A DNA stretch of 64,000 bases from Deltaproteobacteria bacterium (GTDB lineage: Bacteria > Desulfobacterota > GWC2-55-46). The position numbers were made by a program, and so were the translations under genes. The notes beneath the pieces were generated by a model. The model saw only the letters and a list, made by a program, of their open reading frames with translations, ran no database searches and was not told where the DNA came from. Below, piece by piece: positions 33,262 to 42,893 of the stretch (within the stretch, counting starts at the first letter, position 1; each line of letters begins with the position of its first letter). The stretch lies in contig JACRNL010000001.1 in NCBI GenBank assembly GCA_016234935.1, forward strand, positions 124,001 to 188,000, given 5' to 3'.

Positions 33262-34139
33262 GACTGCCTTGCCTTCTTAAGGAGCGGAAAACCCAGCTCC
33301 TCCCTTGATTTCAAGTATTCCTCGGCGCACCGCCTGGCGAGGTTGCGCACCCTGCCGATAAAACCGGTCCTTTCAGCCACGCTTATCGCGCCGCGCGCGT
33401 CAAGCAGGTTGAATGTATGCGAACACTTCAGGCAATAATCATACGCCGGCAGCGGCAGATTAATGCCCACGAGCCTCAAGGATTCCTTCTCGTACGTCTC
33501 GAACAGCTTAAAGAGCATCGCGGTGTCGGCCTCTTCGAAGTTGTAGCGCGAATGCTCTATCTCGCTCCTCATGTGCACGTCGCCGTAATTTACGTCTTTG
33601 TTCCATTTAAGGTCGAAGACATTGTCAACGCCCTGAAGATACATGGTGATGCGCTCAAGGCCGTAGGTTATCTCCCCTGAAACCGGTTTTAAATCAATGC
33701 CGCCTGCCTGCTGGAAGTACGTGAACTGCGTTATCTCCATGCCGTCAAGCCAGACCTCCCAGCCAAGGCCCCACGCGCCGAGCGTCGGGGACTCCCAGTC
33801 GTCCTCCACGAACCTGATATCGTGCTCAAGCGGGTTTATGCCGAGGGCCTTTAGGCTCTCAAGATAGATTTCCTGTATCTCCTCCGGCGACGGCTTCAGT
33901 ATGACCTGAAACTGGTAGTAGCGCTGAAGCCTGTTCGGATTTTCCCCGTAGCGGCCGTCCGTCGGACGCCTCGAAGGCTCGACATAAGCCGCCTTCCACG
34001 GCTCAGGCCCAAGAACCGCAAGGAAGGTGACAGGGTTAAAGGTGCCCGCCCCTTTTTCCATGTCATACGGCTGCATTATCAAACAGCCCCTTTCTGCCCA
34101 GAACCTCTGGAGGTTCAATATAACGTCCTGAAAATACAT
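33258..34139 (-). CDS. glyQ: Glycyl-tRNA synthetase alpha subunit
   Basis: GlyQ carries the class II catalytic core of the alpha2-beta2 bacterial GlyRS. The start at 34139 follows AAGGAGCC and gives 293 residues beginning [14 protein letters not shown]. It has [59 protein letters not shown] and [13 protein letters not shown]. The beta-subunit gene glyS normally follows directly; here a TPR gene overlaps instead. glyS must lie elsewhere for the enzyme to work. recO is upstream beyond a 240-bp spacer full of hairpin elements. Confidence 0.96.
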   Translation of the reverse strand: MYFQDVILNLQRFWAERGCLIMQPYDMEKGAGTFNPVTFLAVLGPEPWKAAYVEPSRRPTDGRYGENPNRLQRYYQFQVILKPSPEEIQEIYLESLKALGINPLEHDIRFVEDDWESPTLGAWGLGWEVWLDGMEITQFTYFQQAGGIDLKPVSGEITYGLERITMYLQGVDNVFDLKWNKDVNYGDVHMRSEIEHSRYNFEEADTAMLFKLFETYEKESLRLVGINLPLPAYDYCLKCSHTFNLLDARGAISVAERTGFIGRVRNLARRCAEEYLKSREELGFPLLKKARQS

Positions 34140-34190
34140 TTTTAAGGCTCCTTTAAATAAGTCGCTGAAAAACCCTCGTATCACTTCAGG

Positions 34191-34264
34191 CAGGCTGCTC
34201 AAGAAACCCTAGATACTATGCGACGAAGGCGCATCGCAGTATCTGTTTTTTTGAGCGGCCTGCT
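34191..34264. repeat. Short hairpin element, CAGGCTGCTC family
   Basis: This 74-bp hairpin starts CAGGCTGCTC and ends GAGCGGCCTGCT, with inner arms AGATACTATGCGA and TCGCAGTATCT. It sits directly beside the longer copy at 34269-34394 and is probably a related or deleted form. Confidence 0.75.
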
Positions 34265-34268
34265 AAGG

Positions 34269-34394
34269 GCAGACTGCTCAAAAAGCCCCAGATACTAGGC
34301 GACGAGGAGCGAAGAATGAAGGCGTAATGCTAATTACGCCGTAATGATGAGCGACGAAGGCAACGACGTAGATGGGGCTTTTTCAGCAGTCTGC
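34269..34394. repeat. Long hairpin element, second copy, ending recO
   Basis: The 126-bp element is nearly identical to 24725-24848. Ends are GCAGACTGCT and AGCAGTCTGC, with inner GGCGTAAT and ATTACGCC at the apex. Its edge supplies the last codons and the TGA (34383-34385) of recO. Confidence 0.9.
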
Positions 34395-35168
34395 CGCGCC
34401 TCTCAGTTTATCAAGAAAGACCCTCGTCTTCAACTCCTTGCCTATCTGATGTCTGATGAAATCATCAAGCACGGCCCCTGCCTCTTTTACAAACAGGGCA
34501 TTGGGCCTGAGCCGTCCGAGCTTGTCCGCATCCAACCTTTCGGCGGCGCACAAAAACCGCGCCGACCCTGCTGAGATGCGGATATTCGTCAATGCGCCGC
34601 CATCGCACCGAGAGCAGACGGCCCCGCCCCTGTCAGAGTTGAAAGATACCCTGCCCCCTCCGGCATTACCTCCGCCAAAATCCCTTCTGCAGGCCACGCA
34701 CGCATCAAGGCGCGGCATGAGACCGAGGGCGGATAATAATTTGATCTCAAAAAAACGGAGGACAACGCCCGCCGGGCCGCCTCGGTTAAGCATATTCAAG
34801 AAACTTAAAATAAGGCCGTAAACCGCAGGCACATGCATGCCCTCTCTCGTCATCTCAGCGGCAAGCTCGACAATATAACAGGCCTCCGAGAGCCTTTCTA
34901 TATCCCTTCGCACGTTCGTAAAACCGTCAACGAGCGCGACGCTTTCAACCCTCACGAGCTCGCTTTTTTCGGTGTAAAAAAAGCCGAGCGTTATGTGCGA
35001 GGCCGGTTCAAGGTTTCCGACGAACCGCTTCCTCGACCGGCGCGCCCCCTTGGCGATGCCCTTGAGTTTGCCGTGCGCCTCCGTGTAAAAGGCAAGTATC
35101 CTGTCGGATTCGCCGTAATCAAATGAGTTAAGTATAACAGCCTCGGTCCTGTAAAGTCCGCGCTTCAT
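34383..35168 (-). CDS. recO: DNA repair protein RecO
   Basis: RecO helps RecR load RecA onto SSB-coated DNA in gap repair. The 261-residue protein starts at 35168 (GGGGCAACTT before the ATG) with an OB-fold: TEAVILNSFDYGESDRILAFYTEAHGKL and KGARRSRKRF. A zinc-type motif CVACRRD / CSRCDGG occurs near residues 153-190. The last residues, AADC, and the stop codon come from the hairpin element 34269-34394, so the native C-terminus was probably rewritten by insertion. Confidence 0.92.
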   Translation of the reverse strand: MKRGLYRTEAVILNSFDYGESDRILAFYTEAHGKLKGIAKGARRSRKRFVGNLEPASHITLGFFYTEKSELVRVESVALVDGFTNVRRDIERLSEACYIVELAAEMTREGMHVPAVYGLILSFLNMLNRGGPAGVVLRFFEIKLLSALGLMPRLDACVACRRDFGGGNAGGGRVSFNSDRGGAVCSRCDGGALTNIRISAGSARFLCAAERLDADKLGRLRPNALFVKEAGAVLDDFIRHQIGKELKTRVFLDKLRGAADC

Positions 35169-35293
35169 AAGTTGCCCCAAGAAAAATTAACATACGTGAA
35201 ATCAGTAAGTCAAGCGCTGCGCGCGGCGCGCGGCTACGCCATAAAACAACAGTTTGTTTTCTGGTTTATTTGCGGCAAGCGTTGGCAAAAGGC

Positions 35294-35315
35294 GGGGTTG
35301 AACCCCCTCAGGGGG
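35294..35315. repeat. Palindromic repeat after the UspA gene
   Basis: GGGGTTGAACCCC followed by CCCCCTCAGGGGG sits 1 bp beyond the universal stress protein stop codon. Confidence 0.88.
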
Positions 35316-35316
35316 A

Positions 35317-36159
35317 TTACCTTTCGATAAACAGCGGCCCGGCGGCGGCCCTCATAAGGTGCTCGGCGGTGCTGCCGAGGACAAGCTCCATCAGCCTTGA
35401 ATGGTGCGTCGCGCCCAAGAACAGGAGGTCATGCCCGTTTTCCTTATAATATTTATCTATCACTGCCGGGGCCTCGCCCGAAGGGGCCGGTATCTGCTCG
35501 TAATTGGCGTTAAGCGCGTATGGCTTGAGGTAATTCTTCGCGTCATGTATCGAATCAGCGCCGCTTCCCGGGGTTGACACGGATATGACCGTCAGCGGCA
35601 GGCCCAGCTCCTTTGCGAATTCCGCCGCGGAATGCATGGCCTTTGCCGCGCCGGGACTTCCGTCATAGGCCAGCAGCGGTTTTTTCAGCTCCTTGAACGT
35701 CTTCGGGGTCACTAAGACCGGCCTTTGCGACTTTCTCACAACGGCCTCGGTTACGGATCCGAGAAGCCCGTGCTCAAACCTCTCGTTAACGCCGTGCCTG
35801 CCCATGATGATGAGGTCGGCCGTCCTTGCCTTCTCGCATATCTCGTTGGCGATAATGCCGAAGGCCGATTCCTCAACGCACTCGACGCCCTCGCGTCCGC
35901 ATGACTCCGTAAATGAAGTAAGTATCTCCGCGCCCTTTGCCTCCAGCACCTCCCGCATCTTCGCCGAGAAGTTCAAATAAGGCTCAACGCCCATTGACCC
36001 TGAGATATCGCGTATAAACGGCCCCTCAAGAGAAACGATGTCCACCACATGAAGCCCCTTCAGCCTGGCCCGGAACCTTTTGGCAAGCCAAATGGCGTAA
36101 AGCAGCGCCGCGGAGCTGTAATCTGACCCGTCCTGCGGTACGAGAATGTTTTTTATCAT
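35317..36159 (-). CDS. Tandem-domain universal stress protein
   Basis: The 280-residue protein contains two UspA domains: residues 1-150 with ILVPQDGSDYSSAALLYA and GSVTEAVVRKSQRPVLV, and 155-280 with PLLAYDGSPGAAKAMHSA and LGSTAEHLMRAAAGPLFI. The G-x2-G-x9-G(S/T)-like ATP-binding pattern is recognisable in the first domain (GRHGVNERFEHGLLGSVTE). It lies 23 bp after the Clp ATPase gene, so both probably answer the same stress signal. Confidence 0.9.
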   Translation of the reverse strand: MIKNILVPQDGSDYSSAALLYAIWLAKRFRARLKGLHVVDIVSLEGPFIRDISGSMGVEPYLNFSAKMREVLEAKGAEILTSFTESCGREGVECVEESAFGIIANEICEKARTADLIIMGRHGVNERFEHGLLGSVTEAVVRKSQRPVLVTPKTFKELKKPLLAYDGSPGAAKAMHSAAEFAKELGLPLTVISVSTPGSGADSIHDAKNYLKPYALNANYEQIPAPSGEAPAVIDKYYKENGHDLLFLGATHHSRLMELVLGSTAEHLMRAAAGPLFIER

Positions 36160-36182
36160 TCAAACTCCATAAAAAAGGGATA

Positions 36183-38462
36183 TCACATCAAGACAGGCAC
36201 GGCAGACGGGGCGGCTTCGACCGTTATCTCGTCGGCTATAAAGTCCACCTTAAAGAGGTCGCCCTCCTTCCATTTAAGGGTAAGCTGTATCTTGACCTTT
36301 TCGTCGATGTGCCGCTTAAGGAAACGCGCGCCGTATTTGCGGTTATAGCCGCTGTCGACAAGGGCGTCCACGGCGCGTTCGGTTATCTCCATGTGCTTGC
36401 CGTAACTCTCAAGGTGCTCCCGAATCTTTTCAAGATACAGGCCCGCAAGCTCTTTGACCTCTGCCCTCGTAAGAGGCGTAAAGACGATGATGTCGTCGAT
36501 GCGGTTCAGAAATTCCGGCGAGAATGAATTCTCAAGCTCCTTTACTATGTCCTTCTTGAGGACGTCCGTGCTGATGCCTTCAGGAAGAAACCCCATGGGC
36601 TTGACGAACTTCTTGAATATGTCCGCGCCTATGTTGCTGGTCATGACGATGACGGTATCGCTGAAGTAGACGCGCTTACCCCTGCCGTCGGTGAGCCAGC
36701 CTTCGTCAAAGACCTGCAAAAACAGGTTAAGGACATACGGGTGCGCCTTTTCTATTTCGTCAAAGAGGACGACGGAATAAGGGTTTTCACGAACGGGGTT
36801 CGTAAGCAGGCCGCCCCTTTCAGAGCCTACGATGCCGCGCGGCATGCCGATGAGCTTTTCAACGGACAGGCCGGAATCTTTATACTCGCTCATATCAAGA
36901 CGGACCATCTTCTTCTCGTCGCCAAAGAGCAGTTCGGCAAGGGCCTTGGCAAGCTCCGTCTTTCCCACGCCGGTCGGCCCGAGGAAGAGCAGAACGCCGT
37001 CCGGACGCGCGTAATTTTCTTTTAACGGGCCTTTATTCAGGCGCAATCTCTTTGAAAGGGCGAGTATGGCCTCCCTCTGGCCGATGATCCTCTTTGAGAG
37101 GACGTCTTCCATGTCTTTAAAGCGCGCGTTCGTGTCCCTGAATATCATGTCGCGGGGAATCTTCGTCTCCTGAGAGATGACCTCTATCACGTCTTCGGAC
37201 TTTACCGGCTCGGTTGGCCTGTTTATCTCGACCTTGACGGACGCTGTGTCGAGCCAGCCGATGACCTTGTCGGGCATCTTAAGGCTCCTCATGTAACGCT
37301 GGCTCATGTCAAGGGCAGTTTCTACGGCCTCGTCCGTTATCGTCACCGTGTAATTCTTCTCAAGCCTCTGCCTTATGCCGTAGAGTATCTTCCTTGTCTC
37401 CTCGACGCTCGGCTCGGCGATATTCACGAGGCGGAACCTCCTTGCAAGGGCCTCGTCGTCGGCGATGAATTCCTTATACTCGGAAAGCGTAGTGGCGCCG
37501 ATTATCTGCACCTCTCCGCGCGAAAGCGACGATTTGAATATATTGGCGGCGTCCGAAGGCACGCCCATCGCGCTTCCCGCGCCGATGAGGGTATGCGCCT
37601 CGTCAACGAAGAAGATTATATTCTTCTTCTCTTTTATCTCTTTTATAATCTTCTCTATGCGGTCTTCGAACATCCCGCGGAATATCGTCCCGGCGACGAC
37701 CGAATTCATCTGGATATTGACTATCTGCTTGTCGCGAAGCCTCTTGGGGACCCTTCTGGGGTCCATCTCGATGCGCCTTGCGAGGCCCTCGACCACGGCG
37801 GTCTTTCCCACGCCCGGCTCGCCGACTATCATGACGGAGTTTGACCTGTCAACGTGGCAGAGTATCTCCATCACCTGTTCTATCTCCGCGTCCCTGCCGA
37901 TAATGAGCGGGAGCTTGTCAAAGCGCGCGAGCTTGTTGAGGTTCACGGCAAAGTGCTTGAGGTTCGGTGGAAGCTCGTATTTTTTCTTCAGCTCCTCTTC
38001 CTTTTCCTCTTTGCTCCTGACCTTTACGGAGATGCGCCGCATGACGTAGTCCGGATCAAGGCCGAAGCTCCTGAATACCTTGGCCGGAAGGCTGTGATTT
38101 TCCTGGAATATGGCGATGAAGATGTCGGTGGCGTCGAGCTCTTCGCGCCCCCATCTCTGGGCCTCTTCGCGCGCGAGCCTGAAGACGTTCTTTGTCGCCG
38201 GGGGGATTTTAAGCCCGAAGCCGATATACTGCCGCGAGATATTAAGGTGTTCGTTAAGGAGGGTTACGACGTGGTGCGGGTCGAGGTTAAGGTCTTCCAT
38301 CACTTCCCTGAAGAAGACGTCTTCAACCTTTGCAAAGGCAAGGAACAGATGTTCGACCCCAAGATAAAAATGCTGGCGGACCTTGCTTTCTTCTATCGCC
38401 ATATCAAAAAGCCTCTTCGCGGAGGGCGACAGCTTTTCTTTTATATCGTCCAGTTCGGGCAT
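36183..38462 (-). CDS. ClpA/ClpC-type AAA+ unfoldase
   Basis: The 759-residue Hsp100 protein has a Clp N-domain (residues about 1-140). D1 has Walker A VGEPGVGKTAVVEGLA and Walker B IIFFVDEAHTLIGAG. There is no long ClpB-type middle domain. D2 has LGPTGVGKTELAKALA and VLFDEIEKAHP. After D2's sensor region, KPMGFLPEG offers an IGF/IGL-like ClpP-docking loop (MGF). It is therefore a protease-linked unfoldase like ClpA rather than the disaggregase ClpB. clpP is not in the window. It is followed by a universal stress protein and preceded by a J-protein gene. Confidence 0.9.
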   Translation of the reverse strand: MPELDDIKEKLSPSAKRLFDMAIEESKVRQHFYLGVEHLFLAFAKVEDVFFREVMEDLNLDPHHVVTLLNEHLNISRQYIGFGLKIPPATKNVFRLAREEAQRWGREELDATDIFIAIFQENHSLPAKVFRSFGLDPDYVMRRISVKVRSKEEKEEELKKKYELPPNLKHFAVNLNKLARFDKLPLIIGRDAEIEQVMEILCHVDRSNSVMIVGEPGVGKTAVVEGLARRIEMDPRRVPKRLRDKQIVNIQMNSVVAGTIFRGMFEDRIEKIIKEIKEKKNIIFFVDEAHTLIGAGSAMGVPSDAANIFKSSLSRGEVQIIGATTLSEYKEFIADDEALARRFRLVNIAEPSVEETRKILYGIRQRLEKNYTVTITDEAVETALDMSQRYMRSLKMPDKVIGWLDTASVKVEINRPTEPVKSEDVIEVISQETKIPRDMIFRDTNARFKDMEDVLSKRIIGQREAILALSKRLRLNKGPLKENYARPDGVLLFLGPTGVGKTELAKALAELLFGDEKKMVRLDMSEYKDSGLSVEKLIGMPRGIVGSERGGLLTNPVRENPYSVVLFDEIEKAHPYVLNLFLQVFDEGWLTDGRGKRVYFSDTVIVMTSNIGADIFKKFVKPMGFLPEGISTDVLKKDIVKELENSFSPEFLNRIDDIIVFTPLTRAEVKELAGLYLEKIREHLESYGKHMEITERAVDALVDSGYNRKYGARFLKRHIDEKVKIQLTLKWKEGDLFKVDFIADEITVEAAPSAVPVLM

Positions 38463-38490
38463 ATATACCCCTTACATCAGTTCAACAGAC

Positions 38491-38513
38491 AGGGTTGAAC
38501 CCTTTCAAAGGGT
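38491..38513. repeat. Compensated variant of the palindromic repeat
   Basis: AGGGTTGAACCCT and CCCTTTCAAAGGG replace the usual GGGG/CCCC arms but stay fully paired. It lies in the clp-dnaJ spacer. Confidence 0.8.
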
Positions 38514-38531
38514 AAAAACCTTTTATCAATT

Positions 38532-39449
38532 CTACCACAAACCCTTCCTCGGTTCATAGGGGTTTATTTTATCAAGCTCTTCTATCAGCTCTTTTGCCCG
38601 CTGGTCTGTCTTTTTCGGAGTCGCTATGTTGACTATAACATATTCATCGCCCTTTAATCCGCTGAAGGGAGAAAGGATGCCCTTGCCCTTTAACCTCATC
38701 TTCTGTCCGCTCTGCGTGCCCTGTGGTATCTTTATGGTGGAAAAGCCGTAAATCGTAGGCACCTTCACCTCTCCTCCAAGCACGGCTTCTTTTATCGTCA
38801 CAGGGCAGTCCAAGTATACATCATTTTCAACCCTTTTGAAGTAGGGGTGCGGTTTTACGACAGTTATGATGTAAAGGTCTCCGTTAGGGCCGCCGTCAAT
38901 GCCTTCATCCCCCTTGCCGGCCACCCTCACCCGCGCGCCGCTCTCCACTCCCGGAGGAATTTTAACGGTGATGGTCTCCGCTTTTTTAGAGCGCCTCGTC
39001 ACCGTGACCTTCACGTCCGCGCCCTTTGCGGCATTGATGAAGTCGAGGTTCAGGGAGTATTCCAGGTCCGCGCCCCTTTGAGCGCCCCGCCTGCCTCCCC
39101 TTGCGCCCCTGCCTCCGAATATCTCGCTGAAGATATCTTCAAACCCGCCGCCCATGCCGCCAAAAGGCCCGAAGTCCTCGTATTCAAAGCCCGGCGGCGG
39201 ATACTGCCCGCCCATGCCCGGCTCGAAGACTGCCTGTCCGGTGAGGTCGTAATCCGACCTCTTTTTCGGCTCGCCAAGGACGCTGTATGCCTCGTTTATC
39301 TCCTTGAACTTCGCCTCCATCTCTTTTTTGTTATTCGGATGCAGGTCAGGATGGTACTTGCGCGCAAGCGCGCGGTATGCCTTTTTTATCTCTTCATCGG
39401 TCGCGTTTCTCTGAACGCCGAGTATCTCGTAATAGTCTTTGGAAGCCAT
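38532..39449 (-). CDS. CbpA-type DnaJ co-chaperone
   Basis: The 305-residue protein has an N-terminal J-domain ([25 protein letters not shown] in KYHPDLHPN). A Gly/Phe-rich linker ([20 protein letters not shown]) and a C-terminal substrate-binding region ([38 protein letters not shown]) follow. It lacks the four CxxCxGxG zinc repeats of DnaJ, so it is the CbpA/type II form. It would stimulate a DnaK such as the one encoded at 39833-41752. Confidence 0.92.
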   Translation of the reverse strand: MASKDYYEILGVQRNATDEEIKKAYRALARKYHPDLHPNNKKEMEAKFKEINEAYSVLGEPKKRSDYDLTGQAVFEPGMGGQYPPPGFEYEDFGPFGGMGGGFEDIFSEIFGGRGARGGRRGAQRGADLEYSLNLDFINAAKGADVKVTVTRRSKKAETITVKIPPGVESGARVRVAGKGDEGIDGGPNGDLYIITVVKPHPYFKRVENDVYLDCPVTIKEAVLGGEVKVPTIYGFSTIKIPQGTQSGQKMRLKGKGILSPFSGLKGDEYVIVNIATPKKTDQRAKELIEELDKINPYEPRKGLW

Positions 39450-39574
39450 TTTTCAATTATAGCGTAAGGAAAGGGAAAAGGTAACGGATTTTTTGAAGGG
39501 GCAACAGAGGCGAGGCCCGGAGGATTGACATTCAACCGTTTAATGTTATAACAACATGGTAATAACACAGCCTT

Positions 39575-39642
39575 GTAGGGTGGGCACAGCCCACCATTTG
39601 CAGGAGCGAGTAGCTATTTTGGTGTGCGGTGCCCACCCTACG
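39575..39642. repeat. GTAGGGTGGGC inverted repeat
   Basis: Arms GTAGGGTGGGCACAGCCCACC and GGTGTGCGGTGCCCACCCTAC (68 bp overall) form a hairpin of a type widespread in environmental bacteria (recalled). Confidence 0.75.
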
Positions 39643-39703
39643 GAACTCAATTCGCTCTTTTAAATCACCTGACATCACCAGACATCCGTGGACATATTAG
39701 TTA

Positions 39704-39786
39704 TCGTTCCCACGCTCCGGCGTGGGAATGCATCAAAGGACGCTCCAGCGTCCGTTATCTAAGCTCCCATGTTGGAGCATAGAAAC
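39704..39786. repeat. CGTTCCCACGCTCCGG multi-hairpin repeat
   Basis: Three consecutive small hairpins (CCCACGC-TCCG-GCGTGGG, GGACGCT-CC-AGCGTCC and GCTCCCATGTTGGAGC) form one element of about 83 bp. Confidence 0.75.
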
Positions 39787-39787
39787 T

Positions 39788-39830
39788 AAAACGCCCCCCC
39801 TCTTCCTTTCGGAAGAGGGGGGGGCGTTTC
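39788..39830 (-). terminator. Terminator of dnaK
   Basis: Arms AAACGCCCCCCCTCTTCC and GGAAGAGGGGGGGGCGTTT with a 4-nt loop lie directly after the dnaK stop. On the minus strand a short T-rich stretch follows. Confidence 0.85.
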
Positions 39831-39832
39831 CC

Positions 39833-41752
39833 TTACTTCTTTTCCTCGTCCACCACCTCGGCGTCCACCACGGTCTTGTCCTTTTCTCCCGCGCCTGCGT
39901 GCTCGTGCGCTCCTGCTCCGGGGGCTTGGGCCTGTTCGGCTGAGGCTTTTTTGTACATCTCCTCGGCCATTTTGTGGGAGGCGGCGTTTATCTTCTCTAT
40001 CGCCTTCTTTAATGCCTCATTGTCGTCGGCATGAGTTTCTATCGTCTTCTTTGCCTCGGCCACGGCCTCTTCGACCGCCTTTATGTCGTCTTCGGAGAGC
40101 TTTGCGCGGTTCTCGGTGAGGAGCTTTTCAGTGGAGTAGACGAGCGAGTCAAGCTGGTTCCTTGTTTCGATGACCTCTTTTTTCTTCTTGTCGTCCTCGG
40201 CGTTGCGCTCGGCCTCCTTGACCATCTTCTCGACCTCGTCCTTCACAAGGCCGCTTGAGGCGGTGATGGTTATCCTCTGCTCCTTGTTCGTGGCCATGTC
40301 CTTTGCCGAGACGTTCAGTATACCGTTGGCATCTATGTCAAAGGCGACCTCCACCTGCGGTATGCCGCGCGGCGCGGGCGGAAGCCCTATAAGGTGGAAT
40401 TTGCCGAGCGAGCGGTTGTCCCGCGCCATGGGCCTTTCGCCCTGCAGGACGTGTATCTCCACCTGCGTCTGGTTGTCGGCGGCCGTAGTAAAGGTCTCCT
40501 TTTTCTTCGCCGGAATGGTGGTGTTCCTCTGGATAAGCGTGGTCATGACGCCGCCAAGGGTCTCGATGCCGAGCGACAGGGGCGTGACGTCGAGGAGCAC
40601 CACGTCCTTGACCTCTCCTCCAAGGACTCCGCCCTGAATGGCCGCGCCGATGGCTACGACCTCGTCAGGGTTTACGCCCTTATGCGGATCCCTGCCGAAA
40701 AAGTCCGTGACGAGCTTCTGTATGGCGGGCATCCTCGTCATGCCGCCGACGAGCACCACTTCGTTTATGTTGGCCGCCGTAAAGCCGGCGTCTTTAAGCG
40801 CCTGCTCGCATGGCTTTTTGCTCCTTTCGACAAGGTCGCCGACAAGCTGCTCGAGCTTTGCCCTTGAAAGCCTCATCACAAGGTGCTTGGGCCCTGTGGC
40901 GTCCGCCGTGATGAAGGGCAGGTTTATCTCGGACTCCATGGAGCTTGACAGCTCTATCTTGGCCTTTTCAGCGGCCTCCCTGAGCCTCTGGAGCGCCATC
41001 CTGTCCTTTGAAAGGTCTATGCCGTTGTCCTTCTTGAATTCAGAGACAAGCCAGTCTATTATCTTATGATCGAAGTTGTCTCCGCCAAGGTGCGTGTCGC
41101 CGTTGGTTGACTTGACCTCGAATACGCCGTCGCCGACCTCAAGGATGGATATGTCGAAGGTTCCGCCTCCGAAGTCGTAGACCGCGATGACCTCGTCCTT
41201 TTTCTTATCAAGGCCGTATGCAAGGGCCGAGGCCGTGGGCTCGTTTATTATCCTCTTGACGTCAAGCCCGGCTATCCTTCCCGCGTCCTTCGTCGCCTGC
41301 CTCTGGGAGTCGTTGAAATACGCCGGAACTGTGATGACGGCCTCAGTTACCGACTCGCCAAGATATGCCTCGGCGGCCCTTTTGAGCTTTTGCAGGATGA
41401 GGGCGGAAATCTCCGGCGGGAGGAAGTCCTTGCCCATGTTCGAGGATTTGACGACAGCCCTGCCGCCCGAATCCCTCTCCACGCGGTAGGGTACCATCTT
41501 CATCTCCTCGCTGACCTCGTCAAAGTTCCTTCCCATGAACCTCTTTATCGAAAAGACGGTGTTTTCCGGGTTGGTGACCGCCTGCCTCTTTGCGACCTGG
41601 CCAACGAGGATTTCCTTATCCTTTGTAAAGGCGACTACCGAAGGGGTGATCCTGCTTCCCTCTTCGTTTACGATGACCTTCGGCTCCCCGCCTTCCATGA
41701 CAGACACGACGGAGTTCGTCGTGCCAAGGTCTATACCGATTATCTTTCCCAT
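39833..41752 (-). CDS. dnaK: Chaperone DnaK (Hsp70)
   Basis: DnaK is the ATP-driven folding chaperone. Start at 41752 follows AGGAGG. The 639 residues show the ATPase opening [53 protein letters not shown] and [13 protein letters not shown]. The substrate domain has [20 protein letters not shown], and the lid ends in an acidic [12 protein letters not shown] tail. Length is normal. It has its own promoter (41849-41877) and terminator. grpE is not adjacent, and I saw no CIRCE operator. Confidence 0.97.
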   Translation of the reverse strand: MGKIIGIDLGTTNSVVSVMEGGEPKVIVNEEGSRITPSVVAFTKDKEILVGQVAKRQAVTNPENTVFSIKRFMGRNFDEVSEEMKMVPYRVERDSGGRAVVKSSNMGKDFLPPEISALILQKLKRAAEAYLGESVTEAVITVPAYFNDSQRQATKDAGRIAGLDVKRIINEPTASALAYGLDKKKDEVIAVYDFGGGTFDISILEVGDGVFEVKSTNGDTHLGGDNFDHKIIDWLVSEFKKDNGIDLSKDRMALQRLREAAEKAKIELSSSMESEINLPFITADATGPKHLVMRLSRAKLEQLVGDLVERSKKPCEQALKDAGFTAANINEVVLVGGMTRMPAIQKLVTDFFGRDPHKGVNPDEVVAIGAAIQGGVLGGEVKDVVLLDVTPLSLGIETLGGVMTTLIQRNTTIPAKKKETFTTAADNQTQVEIHVLQGERPMARDNRSLGKFHLIGLPPAPRGIPQVEVAFDIDANGILNVSAKDMATNKEQRITITASSGLVKDEVEKMVKEAERNAEDDKKKKEVIETRNQLDSLVYSTEKLLTENRAKLSEDDIKAVEEAVAEAKKTIETHADDNEALKKAIEKINAASHKMAEEMYKKASAEQAQAPGAGAHEHAGAGEKDKTVVDAEVVDEEKK

Positions 41753-41848
41753 CACATCCTCCTGTATCGACTTGAATTATTTATTGTTTTGCCTCATTTT
41801 TCTGAAAAACGCGGCAGGGCGTCTGCTGGACAATAGCACCCAGCATAT

Positions 41849-41877
41849 AATTTATGGACGTGCCCGGCAATTGTCAA
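41849..41877 (-). promoter_or_regulatory. Promoter of dnaK
   Basis: On the minus strand, TTGACA (41872-41877) and TAAATT (41849-41854) are spaced by 17 bp, about 100 bp before the dnaK start. Confidence 0.65.
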
Positions 41878-41899
41878 GGCGCAGAGCAAAAAAAGTAAA

Positions 41900-42154
41900 T
41901 TATTTATACTTTATCTTTAAGACAAGGAGGATGAACACCAGGACAAGGGTGACGGCGTTAGTCATGATGACCGGCAGGGAGCCTATCAAAAAACCGTAGA
42001 CAACCCACATCATGACGCCGACGGTCAGGAGCAGGAACATCCAGAAGGAGACGTCTTTTGTCGAATGAGACTTCCACGCCTTCACGACCTGCGGGATAAA
42101 GGAAATAGTCGTCAGCGTGCCGGCAAAGAGCCCCAGCACAGTTATTCTGTCCAT
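41900..42154 (-). CDS. SemiSWEET-type PQ-loop transporter
   Basis: The 84-residue protein has three transmembrane helices: ITVLGLFAGTLTTISFIPQVV, FWMFLLLTVGVMMWVVYGFLI and LPVIMTNAVTLVLVFILLVL. The SFIPQVVKAWK motif is the PQ-loop. SemiSWEETs dimerise to move sugars or related solutes across the inner membrane. The start at 42154 is chosen because it lies 1 nt after the rsmE stop and the helix begins there. Substrate is unknown. It ends the prmA-rsmE series. Confidence 0.85.
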   Translation of the reverse strand: MDRITVLGLFAGTLTTISFIPQVVKAWKSHSTKDVSFWMFLLLTVGVMMWVVYGFLIGSLPVIMTNAVTLVLVFILLVLKIKYK

Positions 42155-42155
42155 T

Positions 42156-42893
42156 TCAGTCCATCCCGCCCGATTCATACTGTATCACTGCCACGGCCGC
42201 TACCCCGGCGGTCTCCGAGCGCAGTATGCGCGGCCCAAGTCCTGCCGGCACAAAACCGCTTGATATCGCGTCATTTATCTCTTCCTCAGTAAACCCGCCC
42301 TCAGGGCCGACGAGAGCCGCGACGCTTCCGCATCCATGCGCGCCCCTTAAAACTTCCTTCACGCCCTTTTTATCAGCACCTTCCCAGAAGACGAGCTTTA
42401 AAGCTCCGCTGTTTTCTGAGGCAAGGCGGCCGAGGGCCGCCTTCATACCGTCAGCCATTATTATCGCCGGGACTATCGCCCTGCCGCACTGCTTTGCCGC
42501 CTCGATGGCGACCTTCCTCCATCTGGCAAGCCGGCTGTCCTTTATCTGAACCACGCTCCGAGCGGCCACATAGAAGAAAAGGGCATTAACGCCGAGTTCA
42601 GTCGCCTTCTGGATTACAAGCTCCGGCTTGTCGCCCTTAACAAGCCCCTGTATCAGGGTTATATGGACAGGGCTTTCGTTTTTATGTTCAATCCGTTGCT
42701 CGATTTTTATCTTTGCAAAATCTTTTTCAACGGCCTCGACCGTGCCTGAAAGCTCCAACCCAGAGCCGTTAAAAACAGAAGCCGCGTCGCCTATTTTCAA
42801 CCTTAAAACTCTTTTTAAATGTACGAACTCATCGCCTTTTATAATGACCAAGCTGTCAAGCGGCGTTATATCTTCAACGAAGAACCTTCTCAT
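42156..42893 (-). CDS. rsmE: 16S rRNA m3U1498 methyltransferase RsmE
   Basis: RsmE methylates U1498 of 16S rRNA. The start at 42893 overlaps the prmA stop (ATGA). The 245-residue SPOUT enzyme has an N-terminal PUA-like domain (RRFFVEDITPLDS, HLKRVLRLKIGDAASVF). The trefoil-knot domain has KPELVIQKATELGV, AAKQCGRAIVPAI, ALVGPEGGFTEEEI and LGPRILRSETAGVAA. Length is normal. Confidence 0.93.
   Translation of the reverse strand: MRRFFVEDITPLDSLVIIKGDEFVHLKRVLRLKIGDAASVFNGSGLELSGTVEAVEKDFAKIKIEQRIEHKNESPVHITLIQGLVKGDKPELVIQKATELGVNALFFYVAARSVVQIKDSRLARWRKVAIEAAKQCGRAIVPAIIMADGMKAALGRLASENSGALKLVFWEGADKKGVKEVLRGAHGCGSVAALVGPEGGFTEEEINDAISSGFVPAGLGPRILRSETAGVAAVAVIQYESGGMD

Larger units (their letters stand above)
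39450..39832. other. Gene-free spacer between dnaK and the J-protein gene
   Basis: This 383-bp stretch has no supported gene. It holds two hairpin repeat families (39575-39642 and 39704-39786) and the dnaK terminator (39788-39830). Confidence 0.7.

Noticed and set aside
41756-41899. CIRCE (HrcA) operator upstream of dnaK
   Set aside because: No TTAGCACTC/GAGTGCTAA inverted repeat was found. Only a sigma-70-like promoter is visible.
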